Positions 12,581-22,711 of a DNA stretch of 64,000 bases are shown in pieces. The translations under genes and the position numbers were made by a program. Source of the stretch: Sporopachydermia quercuum (Eukaryota > Ascomycota > Sporopachydermiomycetes > Sporopachydermiales > Sporopachydermiaceae); the NCBI GenBank assembly GCA_001599295.1, contig BCGN01000010.1, forward strand, positions 310,001-374,000, given 5' to 3'. Below the pieces are notes generated by a model. That model saw nothing but the letters and a program-made list of their open reading frames with translations. It searched no databases and was not told where the DNA came from. The stretch's first letter is position 1. Every line of letters begins with the position of its first letter.

Positions 12581-13170
12581 CTATTTGGTTCTGATAAGCT
12601 TAAGAGGTCCACTAACGTGCTTGAAGTTATCGGCATACTGCTTAGGAATAAACTTACGGACCTTAGGCTCTTGAACATAATATGTCCAACCTTGGCCTTC
12701 GCAATACCTTATAGCATCTTCCTTAGTGTTGAATGAAACAGATGTACCTTGCATATAATCAGCACTACTAGCGTATCCAATCAAGTCATTTTCCCATCTG
12801 TTGCTCTTTCCAATAATATCCCAGTCAATCTTCCAAGATCTTGATCCTATAATCTTTGTTAATAAATATTCCAAAGTGACATTCTACAAAATTCTCTTGT
12901 TATATTCTTCCGTTCTTCATATATAGTGTACTTACCCCAGGTCCCACTTTGTGTAGCTGGTTTGGCTGGCTTATAGATTCTCACAGTTCTGTCGGTAACG
13001 AGTTCAGTTGGAGCTCCACTCACAGTTTCCTTTGGAACTGCCTCTGTAATACCACTTCCAGTACTTGGAACTTCTTTGCTCAGTCTCAATGTTGTTGTAG
13101 ACAGGAAAGCTCTTCGGCTGCTGAATCTGGCAGTTTGTACTGCTACTGGTCTGAAACTTCGGGTGAACAT
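12581..13170 (-). CDS. NDUFS4: NADH:ubiquinone oxidoreductase (complex I) 18/21-kDa subunit, NDUFS4 type, one intron
   Basis: This is an accessory subunit of mitochondrial complex I. The spliced CDS is 12936-13170 joined to 12581-12846, 166 aa. The 89-nt intron 12847-12935 begins GTAAGT, has branch-like TATTAAC and ends TATAG. Splicing joins TQSGTWG to [10 protein letters not shown], recreating the family's core (VRIYKPA, then [41 protein letters not shown]). The start at 13170 gives a basic, acid-free presequence ([20 protein letters not shown]); an upstream in-frame ATG at 13194 would add MDRRNLVI. The gene sits between SET1 and ORC6, which are neighbours in S. cerevisiae, a species that has lost complex I. 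Its presence implies proton-pumping NADH oxidation here. Confidence 0.92.
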
Positions 13171-14192
13171 TATGACTAAATTTCTCCGGTCCAACTAGGC
13201 CTTTACCTCTAAAATTTTGTTTCTAATCTACAATCAATTATCAAAAGCGTGAAATGCTGGCTCACTGTTGATAGTAGCTACAATGTTCATTTCAGTAGTG
13301 CACTATTTGGTTAGGACTTCTTTAGTGAAGCTTTCAATAATGCAAAATCACGTAAAGAAAGTAACTGATTGGTTCTTACAAAGAAATGTTTGGGTGCATG
13401 GTGCAATGATTAAGGTTTATAGTTTTATGTATTTCTATGTATAGCTAGTAAACTTTGCAGAAAGGTTGCATTGGGGAAATCACTGGAACATGGTTGGAGA
13501 ATGTTAGGAAAGTTGAAAAGGTGGCAAATGATTCGAGAACTATTTAGGGCAAACCGTTGTCAACAATAATAAATATTTTGTTATTTCATGGGTTTTAGGC
13601 AACTGTTTTGTCTCTTGGTTTTCAGTTGGAATGGAGAGCTATCAAGTGGAAATTGGCAAGTATAAAGCATCATTCGGTATTCCTGTAAGATGAAGTTTAA
13701 TTATTCATCATATTGCACAGACCCCTGATATTAGTGGGAAATTCTATATTATAACCCTTGACCTTACATTTTCCAAGGATTTCAAACTTTCCAATTCCCT
13801 TATTCATAGGGCTGAGTTGTTTGGTTCTCAAATCAGTTTTTGCGATTAAGCATTTCATTGTTCTTCTCAACCAATCTTCTCATCTTAGCAGGATATGTGA
13901 ACTGTATGCTTTGTTAATAGACCCTCGTAGGTTCTCTTGATTTGCCTATTGCAGGATTTAACTATATAACTCTAATTGCTTTCGCGTCAACCGCGTAAAC
14001 AACATATTCAACAGTAATCAACGGTTTATTCATTTTTTCAGCTGGATATGCTTCATAAAATTCGGGAGTAGTAACTAGAGCATTTGAAGAACCTTTTTAG
14101 TAACTCAGATCTCTTTGGAAGCACCATAGATTTAATATCTTGGGCCGACCATCTTCCTCATCGTATCTCATTGTAATCCATCATCTGTCACC
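13171..14192. other. divergent promoter region between NDUFS4 and ORC6
   Basis: About 1 kb of non-coding sequence between the divergent start codons of NDUFS4 and ORC6. Two MCB-like cores lie near the ORC6 side (annotated separately). Nothing else was recognised. Confidence 0.6.
13982..13996. promoter_or_regulatory. paired MCB-like cores upstream of ORC6
   Basis: TCGCGT (13982-13987, reverse complement ACGCGA) and CCGCGT (13991-13996, reverse complement ACGCGG) both match the MBF core ACGCGN. They lie about 200 bp before the ORC6 ATG, a plausible place for G1/S control of a replication gene. This rests on motifs only. Confidence 0.45.
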
Positions 14193-15263
14193 ATGTCAAA
14201 AGCAATCGAAGAAACACTGAAACACCTAATACCAACAATAACTGGTCATTATCCTAAAGAACTAGTAGAATCAGTAAACCTACTTTTTGTCAGATCATTA
14301 AAACATGTAAAACTGAAACCTGACGAAGAAATTGCTAGGATGCTATTGTGTTCCCATCTGGCTGTAGAAAGAATGAGATTGAGCAATAGATTAGTTGATT
14401 CACATGGCCAAAGGATCATTCTTCCAGAACCACATTGCACGAGATCACCAATTAGACCAAAAGACTATAATAAACTCTTGGATGTATTCAGAATCCACTT
14501 AAGTGATTCAGCAACTGCCACTCCTGATACTTCCCCAGTGAAGAAGCATCCTAGAACATCACCATTGAAAAATGGTGGTGGTGCTTCGCCATCGCCAAAA
14601 TCATCACCAAGGAGGAAAGGCAAACTAATAGTGAGCTCAAGTTTGGTAAAGGATATATGTGACGAACTAGATTTTAACGAATTACAATTCAGATCGACGT
14701 TGAAGCAGTTCCTTGCTCTTAGACAGCATTTAAAAGATCAACAGGAACTCCTGATAGGTTTGCTTACTATAGTTGCTAGTAAAACCCAACCAGATTTTGA
14801 CGAAAATACATTCTTTTTAACCCTGGATGTCACCCTGAAAAGATTTGGTATTCCGCCTGTTTCGAAAGAAACTTTCATTCACTGGTTTGTAATGGTAGAA
14901 GATATGTCTTATGGAACCACATGGTATTTGAACCTAGAGCAACAATATAGTAGAATAGAACAAGCNAAGAAATCAGAACAAGAAAAAGCTATTAATGATG
15001 TAAATACAGATTCACCAGAAATTTCACCACCGCCATCACCTACACCGAAGAAGAATTCCCGTGGTAGAAACTCTAGTGGAAGTATATTAAAACTACCGAG
15101 ATTGAGTTTTAGTTTACCAATTGCCAACCGCAAAGTAAAGAAAAGAAATATCAGCGGAATCGGAAATATGATTCCGAGAAGCAAATGGTATTCATCAGAG
15201 GAAAAGGTGCAAGCATACAATGAATGGGAAAAACATATACTAGTGTTACTTGATAACAACTAA
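14193..15263 (+). CDS. ORC6: origin recognition complex subunit 6
   Basis: This 356-aa protein is the smallest subunit of the ORC complex that marks replication origins. The N-terminal cyclin-like fold carries VKLKPDEEIARMLLCSHLAVERM, closely resembling the S. cerevisiae Orc6 N-terminus. A basic linker (about residues 110-145) has clustered S/T-P-x-K/R sites (TSPVKK, TSPLK, SPRRK), the kind of CDK sites through which Orc6 is inhibited after origin firing. The second fold contains LVKDICDELDFNELQFRSTLKQFL, and the C-terminus QAYNEWEKHIL corresponds to the conserved Cdt1/ORC-binding tail. Gene order with SET1 and MSH1 is conserved. One base is ambiguous (14966) in a GCN codon, which is Ala whatever the base. 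Confidence 0.9.
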   Translation: MSKAIEETLKHLIPTITGHYPKELVESVNLLFVRSLKHVKLKPDEEIARMLLCSHLAVERMRLSNRLVDSHGQRIILPEPHCTRSPIRPKDYNKLLDVFRIHLSDSATATPDTSPVKKHPRTSPLKNGGGASPSPKSSPRRKGKLIVSSSLVKDICDELDFNELQFRSTLKQFLALRQHLKDQQELLIGLLTIVASKTQPDFDENTFFLTLDVTLKRFGIPPVSKETFIHWFVMVEDMSYGTTWYLNLEQQYSRIEQXKKSEQEKAINDVNTDSPEISPPPSPTPKKNSRGRNSSGSILKLPRLSFSLPIANRKVKKRNISGIGNMIPRSKWYSSEEKVQAYNEWEKHILVLLDNN

Positions 15264-16229
15264 GAACCTCCCAGAATGTATATTGAATCATCAGTGGAAC
15301 AATCAAGTAGAAATTGGTAGAAAAGCACTTTGTTTCATTGGATGGTATATTACTGGAAATCAATTGTATGGTTACAAGAAAAATTTATGCATAATACGCA
15401 CAAATCTCCATCATAGAAATGTTCAAGCCAGATTTTAACAATCAGAGATCCTCTCGGTAGTTGGCAATCCATGGGGTGTGAGAATGGATTACTCATTATT
15501 GGAATATCGAGCTTGCTGATTGATTTGTGATTCCATGTTATCCCGGAGTTCAGCCACTATCTGCAACAATCACCGATCAACGACGTACAACACCATATCA
15601 ATTACTTACAAAATCAACTATAATACTTTCCTACCAGTTTCAAATCTAATTTTAATGAAACAGCTAAATCTCAACCTCATTTAACCACAGTCGACTCCTG
15701 TTTTAGCATCCGTATCCTAAATGAAACTAATTGTCTTAACTCAACGTATTGTTCGCTATTCATCAATACAATTACAGATTTTCCTTCAAAAATATTTTCA
15801 AAAAACAAAACTCAACCAGATCATCTAAAGACTTTTTATTCTATATGATAATAAATCCTTTTATATATTTTCCATACTTATTGATGTTATTTCACCACTA
15901 CAATTTTCGTTATCTTACAGACCTCCGTCAGACCCTTCATTCGGAAACAGACTACATACATTCCTCTATGCATAGAGTCTCCCTTCAAATTAGTAAACTT
16001 CATAATGAGACCCAATATTTTTATATTACCCTCCTCAGCATCCGAATCAGGAAAAAGTGAAAAGTTTAATGAAAAAAATTGTTATTATGTAGAACATCAT
16101 TTCTAACAATTATCTGATAGTTCATATAAAACAAAAACAACAAGCGGTGAGATATTTTTGTTCGTGGTTAAAGAGTCATCAACATTGAAAACAGGTTGAC
16201 GTTTTGACATCGATTGCATTCTAATTGAA
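15264..16229. other. intergenic region, ORC6 3' flank and MAK21 promoter
   Basis: Nearly 1 kb with only short, non-gene-like frames (for example a 103-codon frame at 15749-16060 rich in F/Y/I). The MAK21-proximal 160 bp holds PAC/RRPE-like motifs, annotated separately. Confidence 0.55.
16070..16153 (+). promoter_or_regulatory. RRPE-like and PAC-like motifs upstream of MAK21
   Basis: TGAAAAAAATTG (16070-16081) resembles the RRPE box (TGAAAAATTTT). GCGGTGAGAT (16144-16153) differs by one base from the PAC box GCGATGAGAT. RRPE plus PAC is the standard promoter pair of yeast ribosome-biogenesis genes, and here it lies 77-160 bp before MAK21. Both matches are imperfect. Confidence 0.4.
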
Positions 16230-19200
16230 ATGTCAGACGAAGCTGAGGTAGCACCGAAGCTGGATTTATCCAAGCTTTCGAGTAGAATCAGTTCTCAGTT
16301 GGAGAAATCAAAAGAGAAGAAAGCAAAGAAGGAAAAGAAAGAAAAGAAAGAGAAGGATGAAAAGAAGCCGGAAGAAAAAGCTGGCGAATTCAGTATCAAA
16401 ATTGAGAATAAGAATAAGTCCAAAAAACATCACAAGAGTGAATCAGCATCAAATGACAATAGTAAACGAATAGAGGAAAAGAAATCTAAAGGAGAAAATG
16501 ATGTTTTACTAAGAGAAATTCGATCTTTAGGCGGTGATGAGAATGATTTAGAGCTTATTGAAGGTGACTTAGAAAATAGTGAAGCCGAGCAGATCTTTGA
16601 TACACCTATTCCTAAGAAAGAGAAGAAAGCGGTCGTTGAAGACTTGGCTAAGTTCATGAAGCATATTGGATTGACTGGTGACAAGTTTGAAGGAAACACA
16701 ATTGTTGAAGATGAAGAAGACGGTGAAGAAATGGAAATGGTAAAGGAAAAAGAGAGGAAAGTGCAAGAGGGACCTAAGGACAAGAAACAGAAAGAACATG
16801 AACAAAAGAAAGAGCAAGTTCTAGAGAATGTATCTACAACTGAAGCTAACGAATCAGAGCATGAACTGGAAGTTGAAGCTGAATCTGAACCTGAAGAAGC
16901 TGAAGATAAAGAGGAAACAAATGTGACAACTCCATTTGATTCTAACACAATTGTTACTCCTAGGAAATGGTATGAACAAGGGTATATTAAGCATCCTAAG
17001 GAAGAAGAACTGGTCATCAAATTATCCAACAAAGATTTAGATGAATTATTCCAGAGGGCCAATGATTTATTGTATCAAGATAATAAGCGATTCACTGAGG
17101 AATTCAACAAATCATCTTCACAACGAAAATTTCTTACTCAAATTCTCAGCGATGGTACCGTTTCTGATAAAATAAACACATTAACCCTTTTAGTTCAAGA
17201 GTCTCCTGTTCATAACATGAAAGCATTAGATAGTTTGCTCAATCTAGTGAAGAAAAAGTCGCGTACAGTTGCTTTACAGGGAATGAATGCTCTTAAGGAT
17301 CTTTTCATTGCTGGTAATGTTCTTCCAGATAGAAAGCTCAGATATTTCAAGAATCAAGTTGGCCTTAATAATAACACTTCAGATGAAGAATTGATTTTAT
17401 ATGCTTTTGAAGATTACCTCAAAAAGAGCTTCTTCGAATTCATACAGGCATTGGAAACTCACACTCATGATACTATTGAGCATGTGAGAATTCAAGCAGT
17501 AAGCCATATTTTGGACTTGCTTAAAGCAAAACCAGAGCAAGAAGTGAACTTATTGAAATTGGGGGTGAATAAGCTTGGTGATATTGATAATAAAGTATGC
17601 TCCAAGACATCTTATTTATTGCTCAAGATCGAACAAGCTCATCCAGCTATGAAAAGCATTATTGTTAATGCAATTACTGATACTTTATTCCGACCTGGGG
17701 TTGATTATCATTTAGAATATTATAGTGTGATTACACTCAATCAAACAATTCTCACGAGGAAAGAAGTTGATCTCTCTAATAAGCTAGTGAAAGTTTACTT
17801 TAGCTTGTTTGAAAAGCTTTTAGCTCAATTTGAAGAAAAAGATAGGCAAGAAAAGAAGGATAATAGCGGTAACACTGGAGAGGAGAATGGCTATTCTAAA
17901 GATATTGTTAACGAGAAAACTGGTAAGAAATGGAGAAGGTCAAAAAAATCAAAACAAAATAACGACAAAAAGTCTTCTAATAATGGCATTTATGGAGGAT
18001 TAGAACAAGAAAGCAGTAATAAGTTATTCTCTGCTGTTCTAACCGGTCTCAATAGAGCTTATCCCTTTTCTGATTTGCCGGTTGATATTTTNAACACACA
18101 TATGAATTCCTTATACAAAATTGCCCATTCAACTAATTTCAATACAAGCATTCAAGCATTAGTGCTCATTTTCAATGTAACTAGTCAACAGAATGAGATT
18201 CTACGTGATGAAGGCAATTTGGACCGTTTCTACAGAACATTGTATGAATCTTTATTCGATCGCAGATTCTTAACATCTTCCAAGCAAGGAATTTACATCA
18301 ATCTTCTTTACAGAGCTTTAAAAAGAGATACTAATGTTGATAGGGTGTTAGCCTTTGCTAAGAGAATGATACAATTATCAACTGAATGGACTAATATTGG
18401 TGCTGTTGCTGGTATGATTTTTCTACTAAATGAACTTTCTAAACAGATTCCTGCTATTGCTCAATTCTTTACTTATAACGAAAACCAGAAAATTGAATCT
18501 GTTGATGCAAATGGCAATCNAATTGTTTATGATGGCAGAAAACGTGAGCCAGCTTTCGCAGGTGCTTCTACAACTAAATTATGGGAAATTATTCCTCTCA
18601 TACGACATTATCATCCAACAGTTTCACTGTATGCATCTAGTACTATCCAAGGGCCAGATTCTGAAGCCAGTAAAGAACTAGCGAGACCTGACCTTTCATT
18701 ATACACACTTACTCATTTCTTGGATAAATTTGTATATAAAGCGCCAAAGACCAAAGCAACTACCAAGGGAGAGAGTATCATGCAACCATTGTCAGGAGCT
18801 GCAACATCGGATCGCCTTACTGTTTATAATGAAAAGAGTTCAAAAGTTGCTGTTAATAAACACGATTGGAGCAGTTTATCTCTTAATAAGATCAAACCTG
18901 AAGAAATGTTCTTTTATAAGTATTTCACCAGTAAGGCAGAAAGCAAAGAACGAGACGAAAAGAGAAAAGAGAAAGTAAAACAACAAAAAAAGAAGAACGA
19001 TGATGAGGAAGGTGACGATGAAGAAATGGATAGTGATTTTGATGAGGAAGAGATTTGGCAAGCCTTGGTTAAAAGCAAGCCTGATTTGGAAGGTGAAAGT
19101 GATGATGACNTAAGCGACTTGGATGATGAAGATCTAAGTGGTTTAGATGACGACGATTTGAGTGGATTTGAAGATGACGAAGAAGATGATGATGATGAGG

Positions 19201-19589
19201 ACGAGGATGACGATGAGAATGACGATGAGAATGAACGTTTTGATGGTTTGTTAGATATAGAAGCAAGCGAAGCTGAAGAAGGAGAAAGTGATGAGGATAT
19301 TGTTTTTGGTACTTNAGGAGAAGGCGAAGAAGAGGAAGAGGAGGACGACGATGACAATGATGATGATGAAGCCTTGAAAGCAATGCTAGAAGATTCAGAT
19401 TCTGAAGTGGATTCCGAGGCAGATTCTGGATTTGAAGCTGAGTCAACGGTACCAGTCTCAAAGAAAAGAAGTAGAAGTACTGGAAAAACGTCTAACGATA
19501 ATTCAAAGAAACCTAGACTCAAGGATCTTCCCACATTTGCTTCTGTTGATGATTATGCCGAGTACCTTAATTCGGATGAAGACTATTAA
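16230..19589 (+). CDS. MAK21: 60S ribosome assembly factor Mak21/Noc1
   Basis: This 1119-aa nucleolar protein belongs to the CBF/Mak21 family. With Noc2 it escorts early 66S pre-ribosomes. The order is a lysine-rich N-terminus, an acidic linker, the conserved entry WYEQGYIKHPKEEELV, and alpha-helical HEAT-like repeats with KKSRTVALQGMNALKDLF and LPDRKLRYFKNQ. The CBF domain follows (NILYRALKRDTN-type region; IQALVLIFNVTSQ, LRHYHPTVSLYASSTI-like), with LDKFVYKAPK and MFFYKYF. The very acidic tail is made of D/E runs, and the protein ends KKPRLKDLPTFASVDDYAEYL. The S. cerevisiae protein is 1025 aa. Four ambiguous bases lie in the gene (18092, 18520, 19110, 19315). Confidence 0.95.
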   Translation: MSDEAEVAPKLDLSKLSSRISSQLEKSKEKKAKKEKKEKKEKDEKKPEEKAGEFSIKIENKNKSKKHHKSESASNDNSKRIEEKKSKGENDVLLREIRSLGGDENDLELIEGDLENSEAEQIFDTPIPKKEKKAVVEDLAKFMKHIGLTGDKFEGNTIVEDEEDGEEMEMVKEKERKVQEGPKDKKQKEHEQKKEQVLENVSTTEANESEHELEVEAESEPEEAEDKEETNVTTPFDSNTIVTPRKWYEQGYIKHPKEEELVIKLSNKDLDELFQRANDLLYQDNKRFTEEFNKSSSQRKFLTQILSDGTVSDKINTLTLLVQESPVHNMKALDSLLNLVKKKSRTVALQGMNALKDLFIAGNVLPDRKLRYFKNQVGLNNNTSDEELILYAFEDYLKKSFFEFIQALETHTHDTIEHVRIQAVSHILDLLKAKPEQEVNLLKLGVNKLGDIDNKVCSKTSYLLLKIEQAHPAMKSIIVNAITDTLFRPGVDYHLEYYSVITLNQTILTRKEVDLSNKLVKVYFSLFEKLLAQFEEKDRQEKKDNSGNTGEENGYSKDIVNEKTGKKWRRSKKSKQNNDKKSSNNGIYGGLEQESSNKLFSAVLTGLNRAYPFSDLPVDIXNTHMNSLYKIAHSTNFNTSIQALVLIFNVTSQQNEILRDEGNLDRFYRTLYESLFDRRFLTSSKQGIYINLLYRALKRDTNVDRVLAFAKRMIQLSTEWTNIGAVAGMIFLLNELSKQIPAIAQFFTYNENQKIESVDANGNXIVYDGRKREPAFAGASTTKLWEIIPLIRHYHPTVSLYASSTIQGPDSEASKELARPDLSLYTLTHFLDKFVYKAPKTKATTKGESIMQPLSGAATSDRLTVYNEKSSKVAVNKHDWSSLSLNKIKPEEMFFYKYFTSKAESKERDEKRKEKVKQQKKKNDDEEGDDEEMDSDFDEEEIWQALVKSKPDLEGESDDDXSDLDDEDLSGLDDDDLSGFEDDEEDDDDEDEDDDENDDENERFDGLLDIEASEAEEGESDEDIVFGTXGEGEEEEEEDDDDNDDDEALKAMLEDSDSEVDSEADSGFEAESTVPVSKKRSRSTGKTSNDNSKKPRLKDLPTFASVDDYAEYLNSDEDY

Positions 19590-20306
19590 ATGTCTACCAT
19601 TAACCCATAGCATATTCATTAGCTTTCTGGTTGCATAATATATATATATACTGGTAGATACATGGAATATGCAGTCAAGTATCATTTTATCATACAATAC
19701 AGCCAATTGATATAATTAACATGAACGTAGAAATTAGAGTAAATGATTCTGACTGAAAAGCTGATCCTGTAAGAGTAAGCTTGGGAGGTTTTTCCGGACG
19801 AAACCGAATGAATAATCTATAATCTACGGCCTTTCAAGGAAGGCTCGATGAATGGGGATTATCATCGATTGAGGACGGAGCAAAAAAGGAAATTGAGAAT
19901 ACGATTTCCTAAGAAAGAAGAACCCAATAATCGATGATTGAAAGGTTGTTTAGTAAAGGAGCTAATAGGAGCTGATAGTTTTATTAAGAGTGCGATGGGA
20001 TTAAGGTGTGTATATCTTTTGTCGTTCGTGTTCTGGAGAGCTTGGTTCACGTACGGTAGAGATAGTCTCAAAATGTACGTAACGCAGAAAGATTTGGGTT
20101 AAAGTTTGATTGTTATGACAAACAGATGTGTAAAAAAAGGAAACAGTCGGCGGGACAATAATGGGCAACGTTTGATGAAAAGAATTAAAGAAAAAAAGAA
20201 ACATTTGAATGGCTATAGACAGTGGTAAAGAGTATTACTCATGGATACGATACTTCGACCTACAAATGTTTAGATCCGATATCACGTAGATAATGAGCAA
20301 ATAGCC

Positions 20307-20357
20307 ACGCGTGTGTTATAGACGTCAAGTGTACGTAATGAGATACACCAAACGCGT
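20307..20357. promoter_or_regulatory. two palindromic MCB boxes (ACGCGT)
   Basis: Perfect ACGCGT hexamers lie at 20307-20312 and 20352-20357, 45 bp apart, about 2.35 kb upstream of TEC1 and 0.7 kb downstream of MAK21. The spacing suits MBF binding, but no cell-cycle gene is adjacent, so the target is unclear. Confidence 0.4.
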
Positions 20358-21906
20358 GGAACATTTAAATTCGATTTCTCGCTTATTGGTATATCTTTTG
20401 TAGTATATATTTTTAAAGTTGCGAGAAAAGAATTTTACCCCAAACTTAATCTTATATTGCTTGAAATCGGCAAACTTTATTTCTTATAAACCAATTCAAT
20501 ATACTTCATCATTTAAATCAATAGATTTATAATAGCATGAACACTTGCAATACTCGAAAAATAGTGTTAATAACGGCAATCAACAAAATTGAGGAAGGTG
20601 TCATAATAGTTAATAACTGATTGAATCAAATTGCNATTACCTTGTTGTATTTATTACGATTATTATCTTAAGCTAATACCCAATACTAAGAAGCCGAATC
20701 AGCATTATATAATGCGACCACTTTTTATTTCTCAGACAACATATTGAAACACATGGTCATAGATTTCTGTGGCTACCATTACCTTGTTTGAAAATTAAAC
20801 TATCTGGATCAATAGGGAACTTCTCGCCTATATATATGAGCAGCAGAAAGGAAGTCCGATATTGTTATGTGTAGCAATTTCTTGCAAAACAGATTTCAGT
20901 CGGGCATTGTTATTATCCATCTGGTNTACTAATGACGGATGCAATTAATAGTTATACAGTTTAAAAAGCTACTAGAACTTCTACTATGTCTAATATTGAA
21001 TTTAGCTCATTAGACAAAGAATAACTGTAAAAGGAAAAAACTTATTATGTTTCCTCTCCTAATCAACTACTCTTATTCTTACTGATTTTGAAGTTATCTT
21101 TTCGTACATAATTCACTTTTATGGCATACTAATAGGTTTATATGTGAACGAAGTTAAAACCCAATTGATACATTAACATAAATAACAAGGGAAGGAAGTG
21201 AGAGCAGTAACTCGGAGTCTCTACTCTCGCAATACTTAGTATATTCAACTGTAAAATCAGCATTCATCCGTCTGTCATGAGCATATATCCGTGGCGCTTA
21301 TTTGAAAAGGCTTATCATTATTATACAAGAAAGAATAACTATTGATATAAAGTAGATGGATATAGTAAACTGTCGATATAAAAGTTACATCACCCGATTG
21401 AACGCTATGAGAAAGAAGTAAGAATAACAAGAGCCTTTCGTAATCCTTGAGTTTGATTTAATAGTGTGCGTAATTATGAAAATTAAGGTTCCCTTTTGCT
21501 TTCCTTTTTGAGAGAGAGAAATCACGTACCGAATATGATAAAAGATCAATTCATAATTGTAAGGAGCTCTCTTTTAGTAGCATTGATTGTAAATTCAGAT
21601 TTTGAAGGACTATTCATTCAGATCACTCTTTGCAAATAAATAAATCAAAATCTGACTGACACTTCTATTTTAATCAGAGGAAAATTCCCCAAATTCCATT
21701 CACCGTTGGGAACTTCAAGATGTGCTTGCTTCAAAATTTAAACGAAGTTAGGCAAACCTTAATTTCAAACTGGCTAGCATTAATTGGAAAGGCTACAGTA
21801 TAACGTATCAGTTTAATGTTACTTTTATATATTGTTTCATTAAAGGCTTAATTCTTTATAAAATCTATATCATGTAAGTTGTTCGTAAGACAATAACTCC
21901 TTCGAA

Positions 21907-21933
21907 GAACGTTCTTTCAGAACAGTTCGTGAA
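21907..21933. promoter_or_regulatory. two-unit heat-shock-element-like dyads upstream of TEC1
   Basis: GAAcgTTC (21907-21914, inside the palindrome AGAACGTTCT) and TTCgtGAA (21926-21933) each form two correctly phased HSE units. They are not in continuous phase with each other, so this is at best a weak Hsf1 site. It lies about 780-805 bp before the TEC1 ATG. Confidence 0.3.
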
Positions 21934-21967
21934 TATGCATAGATTGTGCACCTCGGCTCATTGAACT

Positions 21968-22002
21968 GAATATACGCACACTGAAGGCTAGTGCGTATGT
22001 TC
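21968..22002. repeat. inverted repeat (12-bp stem, 11-nt loop)
   Basis: GAATATACGCAC (21968-21979) pairs with GTGCGTATGTTC (21991-22002) with one T-G wobble. It lies about 710 bp before the TEC1 ATG, in the presumed promoter or leader. Confidence 0.7.
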
Positions 22003-22711
22003 TCTCTTTCACCACATTTCAGTGAATACAATTAATATTCTTTACATTAAATACTTTCCTCAGCAATGAACCCGTAAGTGTGTGTGTGTAATCTCAAATA
22101 ATCTCAATTTTAGTTATTCCTTAACAATAAACCCTCTCCTTTCTTACAAATATTGAGATTCGTCTGTAAGTTCATGTAAGTATATGCACCTACTACATAT
22201 ACCAAACTTGTAAAAATATCTATAATTTAAACTAAACTCAAACCTAATTTACCAATCTGCTGGTCCAAATCATTTTCTCTGCCTTTTTCGCGTGCTGTAC
22301 CGTTCAATCACGTACCAAAGTTTACGTACGTCTTTTCACCCTATTTCCTCTCGTTGATCAATCTTTCAACATTCTATCTCAATAACAATTCATCTTTCTT
22401 TCTACTCTTTAATATCCATCTTCAAGCACTTTTCTCTCCTCGTGGTCAATTCTTCATTATATCATTAGAGATCAAAGCAACTCGCACTGAGAGAGAACAT
22501 TCAGTTCTATTTAATTAATTGATCATCCAATCATCCTTTCATCTCCTTCCTTTGGTTTGTCGCGTCAAGTCTGCCAGTATCCAAACAGGACAGCCAAGTA
22601 GATGATACTTGTTGTATTCACGTTTTAATTATCAATACTTGCATTCATCAAACCAAAACAACAGAAGAAGTATTGAACCAACGATTTACCACTAACCAGT
22701 CAATTATAATC

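Larger units (their letters stand above)
19590..22711. other. 3.1 kb intergenic region upstream of TEC1
   Basis: This is the largest gap in the window. No credible ORF is present. It contains two ACGCGT boxes (20307, 20352), HSE-like dyads (21907-21914, 21926-21933), a 12-bp-stem hairpin (21968-22002) and a pyrimidine-rich stretch before TEC1 (22260-22620). The segment about 19780-20210 looks richer in G and in short purine blocks than its surroundings and might be transcribed, but I recognise no RNA family. Long promoters and leaders are common for yeast morphogenesis regulators. Confidence 0.6.

Noticed and set aside
18914-19534. 206-codon serine-rich minus-strand frame opposite MAK21
   Set aside because: It is the mirror of the MAK21 acidic tail (GAT/GAA runs read as TCA/TTC).
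22066-22079. ATG followed directly by a GTAAGT donor (ATGAACCC|GTAAGT) upstream of TEC1
   Set aside because: It could be a first exon, but the only good branch site (CACTAAC near 22691) lies three bases from its AG, and splicing there gives a stop. Kept as a possible leader intron or short uORF only.
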